Shown here one piece after another: positions 34,387 to 46,300 of a stretch of 64,000 nucleotides of DNA (within the stretch, counting starts at the first letter, position 1; each line of letters opens with the position of its first letter). The stretch is from Phoronis australis (taxonomy: Eukaryota > Phoronida > Phoronidae), in the NCBI GenBank assembly GCA_002633005.1, contig NMRA01000347.1:405311-469310 (forward strand), written 5' to 3'. Under the pieces are notes generated by a model, which was not told the origin of the DNA, did not search any database, and worked only from the letters and a program-made list of their open reading frames with translations. A program made the translations under genes and the position numbers.

Positions 34387-37300
34387 ATGCGGTTAGATGC
34401 CCGAACTCTGTTGCACCTCCACGGTTCGTGCGTTCTGAATCGTTTTATAGCCATAGTCGAGGGTCGCGGCTTAGCCAGAGGAGAGATCGGAATGTCTAGC
34501 ATAGACCTAAGGCGCCCTCTCGTGATGATGCATCAGTTTTCCGACAGTGCAACCTACGCCAATGTGATGACGACACTGCAGATACTGCAACCTCTAGAGG
34601 TAGGATTTAGTGCTAATTCACCGTTTGTCCAAGGCAGAGACTGATTTAGTTAACTTTGTTTTCAACAGCTCGGTACCAGAGCTAACAAGACTGCATTCTA
34701 GACCTTTATGTATCAATACATGTAAGTGTTTTACAATAAAACCCCTTGGACAAATTTCCATTGACCTTTACTGATTGCGCGTAGAGGCAGATCTGCTCAA
34801 AATTATAGACACTCGTCCCCTCCAACTGATCGCCATCTGTGCTTGTACATACAGTACAACCCAGCCAACTCTAGCGAAGAATGCGCACACGTCGTTTTTC
34901 GTCTATCCCTGATATGGCAAGTCACATGCGACTGGAGGTTCCCGGATTGTAAGGATCAGTTTTATCCCGGTTATTCATTGGTTCTGAAAATGCCAGACCC
35001 CTGTAAACGACTTTTGCCTATTAAGAGGTCTTTTGTTTAGTGTTCTTACTCTCCATTGAAGAAACAGTTACCAAGTCTCCTCTGTAACAGATCATTATGC
35101 CGAACACCGCTTGCGAGAATGGAAACATGACAAAACTATTCAAGACCATTAACGACAGCTTTCAAGGCACCAATATCGCAACCGTTCAAAGGAAGTACTT
35201 TAACGAAACCAAAGGTCAGTCACAACATAATGTATTACGGAAAAGATATTTAAAAGTTTCACAACGAGACAAGATTATTTATTTTTTTGGAGCTTGATAT
35301 AATTGACACACCTAAAATTGGTGTGTCCTTCTATAGCGGCTGTTGCATCTAGGTTGCTTTCACATTTAAAGAGTAGAGAACTGAACAATTTAGTACCTGA
35401 TTTTATCATCCTCACTCACGCCTACGTTATTGATCTTGCCACTTTATACAAAAGGTGGCGTTCCTCAAGCTAATTTCAATATTTGTTTCAGGTTTACAGT
35501 ATGTTAAACAGCTATGTCTTGTTGAATTCAGCAAAGTCGAGATGGAAGTCACCACGAAGTACGTCAGAGAAACTACAAATATTACTTTACTTCTCAATAC
35601 ATAACTGGTTAAATACACGACGTTGTTGACCATCTTTATTCCATTCCGTTCAGCATCCTCGGAACAAACTTCTTCATTCAACAGAGCATTGGTAACTGAC
35701 CAAAAGACGTGATTAAAAAACACGATATTTCGAAACATACTTGTTTCATTCTCAAGTGCAGCGTGCGGGGCTGCAGTATATAACAAGTGCAGCGTGCGGG
35801 GCTGCAGTACATAACAAGTGCAGCGTGCGGGGCTGCAGTACATAACAAACATGTGGTGATCAAATGAGTTTCATTTAGCGAATCAAAACCTTATTTCTTC
35901 ATAAGCGGGTTCCCTCTCCAAACAGTCTCGCCACGTTTTTCCTTTGTATAAATTGCAATTGGTAAAAAAACGCATTGAACTCCCCTGACTAAAATTTTGC
36001 TTCAGCGATGGTAACTAATCTTCTTGGTGAGGAGCTTGTAAGAGTGAAATAATAAACAAGAGGCTAGAAGTCATTTTTATTTCGAGTAACCAACGAGGCA
36101 AGATGAGTAACTTTAATCAAGTGTTTTCTACTGAGGGGAACGATGGTTTGCCTTGTTTTTAGAAAATAAAATGATTCTGAGGACCGACGTATACTTTTCT
36201 TGCTTTGTTCTGTAGTAAGTCCAATGAGCGCTAATCACGGCGATAGAAGAGTAACGTATTGCTAGCCTTTTGTCTTTTTATCGCATTTTAGATATTATTG
36301 CCTGGCGGCTACTGCAGCTCTCTTAAAGTATGTAGAGTTTATTCAGAACGTTGTTTACGCTCCTAAATCGCTGAAGATCGTGTTCAAAGGAAGTGAGCGA
36401 ACAACCATGATAGGTAAACAATTTGATGGATGAGGTTTTCTTTATTTCCTCCAGGATATTCCTGATGTGCAGTTCCACGTGTTTTGTTAGACGTTTTAAA
36501 TTTGAGAACATCACGAAACAGTTACTAGGTACTATACATGCAACTATGTAATCAAGATGTAGTTAAGATTGTGTGGGCCATATAAATTACTAAACAGTTG
36601 CGTATTTAGCCAAATATAGACTTTAGCTCCGGGCAAGTTCATATTTTCTCAAAGCCTATAGCCTGTAGATAAGATTTTTTTACTTTTTACCAATGATATG
36701 CCATTTAATGGGCCACGTGACCATAATGAATAAAATTCATCACAAAAATAAGGGTAAATACACGGCAAAATAACTGTTTTAAGTGCATGACCGAATTTGA
36801 TTTTATATAAATGTTTTATGACTCAAATCTCAAAAACGTACAGTTTTGTAAATCATCATTTTGTTTCCGTTTCAAGAAACGTTTTTAAAAGAGTATTTTT
36901 ATAAAAGTCTTCATTAAAAGTCCTATTTTTGATAGCCATGCATGCAAAAGTGTAACATTGTAAAAGCAATTCCATGCGAGGTTTTGCAGGACAGTGAAGC
37001 ATTGCAACAGCAAAAGTTTCGGTTCGGAAATTGCATCTGTCACTTCTGATATATGACGTTCCGAACTTTATTAAAGTAGGATATTTCAGGGTCCTACATG
37101 TACATAACCTTAAGTACGTACTCATATCTTAAGTACATGGTGTGGCTGCGCCTTCATTTCCTGAAACGTCATTACTTTGAAATAGGATGTCTAAACGCAA
37201 CAAAATGCGTGATTCTTATGAAGTTCATTAACAGAAGTGATAACTGGAATGAAAGCGTCTCAGGCGTAATGGCAGTTACTGAACAGTGGCGGATTCGGGG

Positions 37301-40300
37301 TTAGGGGGGAGGAGGCCATGCCGTCCCCGAAATTCTCCCAGATCCTATTTAGCGGCTCGTGGGTGCGAATGTCTAACGGGCAAAATCCTGTTTAAAACTA
37401 TGCCTTGCACCCCTTAACTCAGAATCTTGGATCCGACCCCTACTGAAACCAAGAGCACGTCTTGCTTACTTACAGACACAGCCACTGCTACGAACTTGGA
37501 ACTTCTTCAGAATACCAGGGATCCCCGGAGCGTGCATACTTTATTTGGTGCGCTAAATTACACAAAGACTGTTGGTGGCGCTCGTCTCTTGAGGGCAAAC
37601 ATTCTACAACCACCTTGCGGTAGCTTTCCGTTATATAACATATCCACGACATTATTACCCTTTAAAGGTTTCCTGTCTTTTTGATGGTCAAGCGTGTTTT
37701 CTTAGAGACATGTCAACATTATTGCCACTTATTAATTCATAAAGAAACCAGAGGCGCGCTTCGTACGCCGGAAGTCTAAACATGCGTGTCCACACAATTA
37801 ATCTGCTATGACTCACACAAGATGACTAAAATACGTGTATGTTTACGACGTTCTCAGCCACCTAGCATACCTTAGAAACTAAAAACATTCCCATTATGGC
37901 ACGACATAATAGCTAATTACTTCATTGTATTGTCCTGTATTGACTTTTTCATGATTGCTCAAAGTTTGAAGGAGGGTAAAAACAAATCGAAAACGCCACT
38001 TTCATTACCAGTTGTCCCTTGACAGATTTAGAGACCATTAGATTACGCTTGGACGCTGTGACAGAGTTGACCGGAAACGAAAACTTGTTCTACAATCTCC
38101 AGTCTGTCATTGCACGATTTCTCGACATCGATCACCTTCTGTCGCTGTGCATTCAAATTCAGAAACAAGAGACGGTGAAAGCCGCCGAAAGTAAAATAAC
38201 AAACGTGATATACTTGAAACACACTATGGAGCTGGTCGAACCCCTTCGAGAAGCCTTGAAGGAATCCAACAACCCGTTGTTGCGAGCGTACAAGGAGGTA
38301 GGAAATTTGAAAGAAACATATTGTTGGATTGATGTTGGTTCCTCGTCGATCTGTTTACTTTGTACTGAGCTCTATTCGTGATTGATTGCGCGAACAGGAA
38401 ACAATTATTTCTATGAAAAGTTAGAAGCAGCTGGCGACTGGAGACGGTGCGCAATGCTGTATTTGTGCATTTGCCAATCTTTATAAACCTCATTTTTATT
38501 TTTGGTGCAAATTAACTAAAAGATAGTTCAAGTATTCTCATGTCCATGTTGCTAAAATGCTTTGTTTGGTTTGCTTACAGTCTTTGAATGACGCTCGGTT
38601 TGGTGTTATCATGAATAAGATCCAGACGGTGATCCATGACGATACGCACTACCAGAAGGGAACACTGAGCATGCGCACACAGAAGTGTTTTGCTGTAAAG
38701 GTTAGCCCATTCCGTCCATTTACGTAAGTGATGAACTCAGACCAAAGCATTCCAGTTATTGGTCATTCTTTAATGAAATACCAGACTTTTTCACATTCCG
38801 TAGTGAACAACAATCAGGCAGGTGAAATCTCCAAAACTGTTGCACAGGTCTGTACAATAACTTCGGATTGAGTTTCCTGCGCATTTCAAATTGGTGAAAG
38901 TATTTCGACATTCTTCTCTTTGCCTGCTATTGCAGCGAGCTTTCGACGGTAAGAGTGGACCTCATTACGACATCTTTTTCCCTCTCCAATGTATATCTTG
39001 TGCAGTTTCAATACCATTGAAATGAGAATTTTGTAGCCATTAATGTCTGGTAAGAGTTTTTTAATCGTCGTGACTTGTTTCGTTCAAATGCTACATGGAA
39101 ACTTCAAATTACATAATTGTATTGTGAATCTTCTTCTCTTTTATAGCCTAAGATAAATGGTAAGTTGGTGTTCCCGCTCATTGTGAAGCTTTTACCTCCA
39201 AAGATGTTCGAGTTGAAAAGTCATGCATACATGTATCTCGGGATATTATGTTGACCTGAATATATTTAAGAATAAAATCTTTTTTTACTATACAGTATGC
39301 ACGTGCATGCTTATACTAGACCACGCACCTATATACGCATCCGGTTTTAACACGTACATGTAAACTTTTGCTCAATTTTTTATTGGTGCATGCGTCTTAG
39401 CATCACTTGTAGGCACAGGCGAATGTCCCTTGTATGCGTTCAAATCTTAAACTTTATATTTCATTTCGTTTTGTTGCCCATAATCTATCGGATACACCCA
39501 TTTGTAACGGAAAGTTCAAGTTTAACTCATTAAGATGTTTTAAATTCAGGCCCATGTCCTTATTTCCGGATTCAACTGCAGCTTTGCTACCAGGCACATG
39601 AGCCGAAGTACACAAATGTACGGCAATGTGTTTTATGAAAAGTCAAACATTTTGACTAGCTTTGCCCACATTCATTATCCCAAAATAATGCTATTATACA
39701 CTTTAAAAAGTGCCAAGGCAATTGGAATATGCACAAAAACAAAGTTGACTAAATGAGTTGTGTACATTTCACAATTACTGCCATCATCAGCAGCGAAGTG
39801 TGAGCAAAATAGCACTTTTGTTGTAAAACAAACTAGAGCTTCATTGCCGGAAAAGAAGCTTTTATTCGTTACTATCAAAATTATTTGATGCTAAACAGGT
39901 CTGTTGGACGTTGCTCGTAGAACATACACGGAGATTGTCGATGACATTGCCGAGCTCACTAAGCAGTTGGCCACTACATTCAAGCTTCAACTAAAAACAA
40001 GCTATAACACAACTCGTGGGTTCTTCATACAACTGTTCTCTGATGGTAAAGATGGGGTCACCAAGGAAACGCTTCCAGCCTGCTTCATAAAAGTCACAAA
40101 AGTTCGAAATACTTACAGCTTTACATCAACAGATCTGGTAAACCATTAATTCTGTGTTCAAGTCGTTAATGGATGTAGTTATAAACAGTGACAGGTGATA
40201 GGTAAATGGTGATATCTTGTTCATTAAAGTTTAATTGAAACATTTGAAAGGTGATTAAATTGACAACATGTTCAGTGTATATGACTATGTCAATCTCAGA

Positions 40301-43300
40301 CTTATATTCATTAGTTCACGTGATGTGACCAACAGACGGCGTGCTAACAATATGTTCAGTTTCCTAAGTATTTACGTTTATTACTTGTTTTCCCGATTTA
40401 CTGTTTTATATTTCAGATAAAGCTGAATGGTATGTTCGTTATTCACTTCAATGCTAATATTAGTTTCAATGAAATTGTGAGACTTCGTAATTTCGTTTCG
40501 GAGAACCGTTTATTTTATGCCCCTGTCAGCAATCTCGTGCTTGTGTTCTTGTACAAGTCGTTGGCGGTAGATGTAACACGCATGTGCACATGTCACGTGA
40601 ATTTTTTTATCCAACAGTCTTCGAGAGTCTGTGGTGACTTACAACACCATTTCACGGCATTGATTTAAAACACCCGACTTCATGTCCGAAGAAAATGTGA
40701 TACCTTATTCTTGACACTGATTTTGTAGATCGCGTCAGAGAATCACTGAATGAAATATACCTGATGACGAACATGTGAGTTGAGCAAAGCGGCAGTTACA
40801 AAAAGAAGATACTTAAAGATCTAATAACTAATATATTTAACAGTGTTTTCAACTTTTAATGGTTTTTGCCATATTTTGTCACTTATTTCAGATGTATGGC
40901 CGTCCGCTTTAATTTTTTAAAATTAATTATGCGTGTATTTTTGTAATCTTGAGTCCTTGGGCATATCATTTCCCGTTTTCTTTCGTAAATAAAATCTTGA
41001 GATAAAACAGAATGATTGCCATTGACGGTATTCCAGGAAACTTATGACTACTAGGTTGGGTGGGGACACGGCTTGTCCAAACCCTGGACTGTACGTGTGC
41101 CACTCCTGGTCTGTGGTCTTGGCATTGACACTCTAGTAACACAATAATATACTTCTCCATTATTTTAGTTCTCAGGTCGCTTTCATTGTCAATCGGACGA
41201 GGAATCTCCAATTTATATGACAGAATTACCAGCCAATTTTTATTTCATCGCAATTTAAGTACATTATCTATTTTGCCAGTAAATATCATCATACCCGATA
41301 CCCTAACACTGTTATAGCAACCCCACCTCACGTGTCTTGGATGAATGCAAGTAGACATTATTTATAATAACTAAATCGGTGTGTTCACGTATGTCTATGT
41401 TCCACTATGTAATGGAAACGGCGCCTGGTTTCCTTTAGTGTGGTCACTGAACTTCTGAATGAGATCCGGGATCACATCGGTTGCCTGTACAAATTGACAG
41501 ATTGCGCCGCCATGCTGGACATGTTGGTCAGTTTCTCACACGGCTGCACGCTGTCACATTACAGTAAGTTAGCTCCCCTTTCATTCTACTCCACCGTTCT
41601 TGTTAAGAGTCTTCGAGGCCCGAGTAACCGGCGTAAAATATTGCCGACTGAATGTCTGTACGTCCATTACATGAGTCATTCCAAAGGTAGCATAAAGATC
41701 ATCCTGATGACTCATAATATGTTGACAGATAAGCACCTCTCTCGCCAGTGATTTTGAAGCTTAAAAACTCCCATCCCTCATAGTCCTCATGCTTATTCTA
41801 CAGTTCTGTGGCGGGAGCTTAAATCACGTAAACTTGTAACTTAGGCATTATCGTGACGCGATCCCCCGAGAGTTTTCCAGCGGTGGTGGTGACACTGCGT
41901 CATTGTTGTTGGACTTAAACGAAATTGTCTTTCGTCAATGGTCCGATCAACTGCTCAATAATCATGGTTTAACTTTTGGTCTCCTCAACTAATTAACAGA
42001 GTACAAAAATTCAGTTAGTTTTCATCAACAGACAGTAAATGCCAAAATGTTCCATTGGATCGTCAGTGAATCATAAGTTGCCAAATCGCACAGTCTACGG
42101 TGTAGTTTCGTTCTCATATAAATACGTTAAACTCTATGACGAAGTGAGATATATTTTCAGCTCGACCAGAGTTTACCGATACCCTGGCCATCAAACAAGG
42201 AAGACACCCTATTCTGGATAAGATCAGCCTGGACGCCCCTGTTCCCAACAATACAGTGAGTAAGCGTGCTTGATTGCCGCAGCCGCGCCCCCGCCACCCA
42301 AATAACTGATTTTAAGTTGTAGTTACTTAGAAACGTGTTACGAGACTTCTTTGCCCCGGACATAACTTTCTGGAAATTTTAAATTATTAATAATCAGACT
42401 CTTTGTTTAGAGTGGGTGACCTGTCCAGCAAACTTTGCTGTTCCTTCATAGGGCCCGGATGTTGTTTGTACTCTTGCACTGTACATGTATGACTTAAACC
42501 GTGTTCAAAGCATTGCCGTAATGCAGGACGTTATCAAATAGACTACAAATAACGAGTTGTGTGTTTCAGTACGCCTGTCAAGACAGCAACTTTCTTGTTA
42601 TCACGGGACCTAACATGGTGAGTTTAGTTGTCCGAGTTTTTGAAAGTTCACCATTTTGTCTTTACACGTTAAGGTGTACATGTATGTTTATGATTGTTGG
42701 ACACTTCATGTGCAAAGATGTTGCTGATAATAAACACGCGATGCTTTAACAATAACTGCGGTCGAAATCTTCGAATTCGGTCATGTACTACTACCTTAAG
42801 AGCTTGTTACATAATAACATACACAACTTGCGGGTTTCTCGCTACTCACTGTGACGTCACCGGAAAGGGGGCAAAACCCGCCATATTGCTCTTGTTTTGC
42901 CCCGAGTCTTTGCTACACACGCTAAAACTTACTGGAGTTCGTATGGTGAATTTTACGCTTAAAACGTTAAAACAACTTAAGATATGGTAGATGGGTCGTG
43001 GAATAACTGTGAATAGACGAAGAAAATGTGACCTTGTTATGTTGTGCGAAGCTGTGAACGGACTGAAATTGGAACTTAACCCGCTCTAGGCCTGAATGGC
43101 GCAGGCTTAGAGGGGCGATAGTGTATCCCCATAAAAAGATATTCACTTCAAAATACAGCAAATAAAATCAAATGAAACATGCATATGTGCACATGAAGTT
43201 ATAATTAACACATACCCTGACTCTGGACACAATTTAGTCTACAAATAACTTGAGCATATTCATGAAAACCTCGCGGTTCTCTCGAGTTTCTCTCACTAAA

Positions 43301-46300
43301 GAGCCGCCATTTTGAGGAAGTTACACTGTACGTGAAATCACGCCTGTTGACGAACAAAAAGTCCAAGGGACACAAATCTTACAAATTTCACTTGATATTT
43401 CCTCATGCTATTTTGCAAGTGTCACGCGCCAGATCTCGCGCTTCGCTCAGTCTCGCGCTAGCCCTTGCCTCATACTCACCTGACTCAGTTGAAATACTTG
43501 ATTGTGGTAATCGCGCGCGCGGAAAAAGTTAACAGTAACCACAAAGTGGAGTTGCAATTCTTCGCCTAAGTCACCTGAATTCCCGTATATATGCTTCATC
43601 GAAGATATGTTTAGAAGCAGAAAGAGTCACTGAAGAAAGTAAGAGCCTTTTAGGTGCTAATTCTAGGTGTAGAATGTATTTTCGACGAGGTAAAAACTTT
43701 ATCAGTGAGCAGATTTCGCCTACCGGCCGTTTAAAATACACGGGACGAAATTAGTACAGAACGCGATAGAACGTATTGTAGTGCGAATCTGAAGTTCATT
43801 TGCCATAACAGCAATGCTTTTGGAAATTTTTCGAACTAAACGGCTAAAAACTCGAAGACAATAACAGAATACACTCTGCTACCGTATTGGGCAAATGACC
43901 AAACGACAAGCTTTTGCCCCACTTCCCGTGACGTCACAGTTAAGTCTCACATAATCTCGCGTTATTGTTATAAACTCGCAAAAGGCAGTTAAAATGAAGG
44001 TGTTGCCCCCTCGTTTGTGTACGTCAGCTACATGTAAGTGATACGTCGAAGACCTACCTTCTTGTAGTTTCCACTAATCTAAATTCTTTTATGAAACTCC
44101 CCAATCGAATATTTTCTAAACTAATCTGTTTTTACCCTTTGAAAGATGTTTTTTTTCGACATTCGGGAATATCTTTCACTAACTAGATATGCTATGAAGT
44201 TTCTTTCGGGAATTTTGAGCTAAAGTGAAGCAGAAAGAAAATCTGTAACAAAGTTGGGAAATATAGTTATACACTGTACATCGTTTTTGGTAAACTCTTC
44301 CGTGTGAGCATTCTAACCTTTCGTCCACTCAAAATGGGTACCAGTGAGTAATAGGTTAAACTTGTGACAACAGTCGCCATACTACATGTAGTTGATTTGC
44401 TTTTTCCGCACTGTAGAGTGGAAAGTCAACTTACCTCCGGCAGATAGCGCTACTCCAGATTATGGCTCAGATCGGTTGCTTCGTGCCGGCAGAGTTCGCC
44501 TCCTTTCGGTTAACTGATCAGATCTTTTCGAGGATAGGCAGCGATGACGACATAGAGACCAACTCATCCACTTTCATGCTCGAGGTATTAGACTGTACGC
44601 CTACTTTTAACGTGTTTGTGTATTTTTGAATTGTTTTTACACGATGACGAAAATCGAGCATGCCCTTGGACAAGAGTTGGAGATCAAAGTAAATGTTAAC
44701 TTGTAACAGAACTGAAAATCAATAGACAGAACTAACAACTGCTCTAAATTTAAAATGAGCAAATTAATGTAAAGCATTTCAATAGTCAATTAAATTGTCC
44801 TGCATCCTTATTTTTGGTTTATCGTGAAGGGCATTGTCGATATTGCCGGTCTGCTAATTAATTATATCTAAAGAGCCCACTTTACACCTCCCATCCTCCA
44901 TTCCTCACGTTACCAAGTACAGCACCATTTTGCTTAGTGTAGGTGACAAAAAGATGAATGAAACGTCCAGTTGCAATAAATGGTGCTTTTCGTTGGAAGT
45001 TTATTATTTAACATGCCTTGACTAAGCAATTAAGCGTAATCGTCAAATATGGCCGGCTCCTCTTGGCAGCATAAGAGAAAACAAGATTAATGCAATCTGC
45101 CGATGTAGCTTAGTAGCACCATTTTTGGTGTCGGTAGATTTACATTAACCTAAACAACTATTATCAATCTAACCGTAGTGTGGTATTTCAGATGAGAGAA
45201 ATCAACTACATTATACAAAGTGCATCAAATACATCTCTGATCATAATTGATGAGCTTGGTAGAGGTGAGACTTTTATCATAAACATAATGTGCTGTAGAA
45301 CACCTCGATTATCTTATTGATCTTGCAATACTCCGATGTATGTTGTAAAAATGCTAACGCAAGTCTCCTTTGTGACTATTGTAGGTACAAGTGCAGACGA
45401 GGGCGTTGGTATTTGCTATTCTATTTGTGAGTTTTTGCTTAATTTGAAGGTAAGGTCTGTTCAATTGTAACATGACAAATTACGTGTACGTCGCCGTACA
45501 TGTACATGTATGGTCGTTTGCAGCTCTAAGATGAGATTCTGCGTTAAATGAAGTTATTTTTACCTTTATTAGTATATAAAGCTTGTTTTTGTCATCTGCG
45601 TTTTAACATACACGGCTTTCAACCAGAAATTTATTCTATAGCCTGGTCTCGGACGCCAGCACGCAATCGGCTTCATGAATCTACATTTGTCCGTTTCCTG
45701 ACGGTATACATTTCCTTAGTTGAAAACTTACTGTTTCATTTTTTTTTGTTTGTACAAATCAGTGACGGACTTAAAGGGGGACAAGGGGTCCATGTGCCCT
45801 ACAATTATCCCAGATTTCATTTGACAGTTCGGGGATGCGAATGTTTGAGGGGCAAAATCCTGGCTAATACTCTGCCCTGCCCCTCCCCCCCACTCAAAAT
45901 CCTGGATCCGCCATTGCAAATCAAATCACAACTTGTTAGGGGCTCAAAAGATCCTTCAAGCACCATGCGATGGAACGCGGAGGCTACAGGGTTCGAGTCA
46001 GTGCTGCGCATATAGTACAAACATAACACTAGTTCAGTGTACACGAAGTTTGTCTTTTTGGATGTAAAGGTACTGTCTTTATTGAGCAGCGTCAGCGTGT
46101 TATGGTATCAAAAGTATAGGTCCAATTTATTGAATCGTCTACACGTGTAGCTCTTGCTATTTTATACACTGTAGTTTAAAATTTGGTAAGAATTGTATGT
46201 TTTTGGTTTTGCAGTGAGCTATTTGAAATTGTTATACTGATCGCGTTTACCAACATCAGTGCTTTGAAATCCACTGGATATGGATTTAGAAGCATGTGCA

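Noticed and set aside
33993-34502. 169-codon minus-strand reading frame
   Set aside because: It runs antisense through the first recognised MSH4 exon and intergenic sequence, with no family motif and no splice logic.
35427-35852. 141-codon minus-strand frame with repeated Ala-Pro-His-Ala motif
   Set aside because: The repeats are simply the 31-bp tandem array translated, and the rest is retroelement-like tail and MSH4 antisense.
39690-39870. Possible retroelement remnant with CATCATCAGCAGCGAAG in an MSH4 intron
   Set aside because: It resembles common retroelement 3' ends only loosely, and no second copy was found in the window.
45948-46012. B-box-like GGTTCGAGTC near 45990
   Set aside because: No A box was found at a suitable distance upstream.
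45548-46015. 155-codon plus-strand reading frame
   Set aside because: Much of it is the MITE at 45760-45916 and the rest is MSH4 intron; no codon bias or motif.
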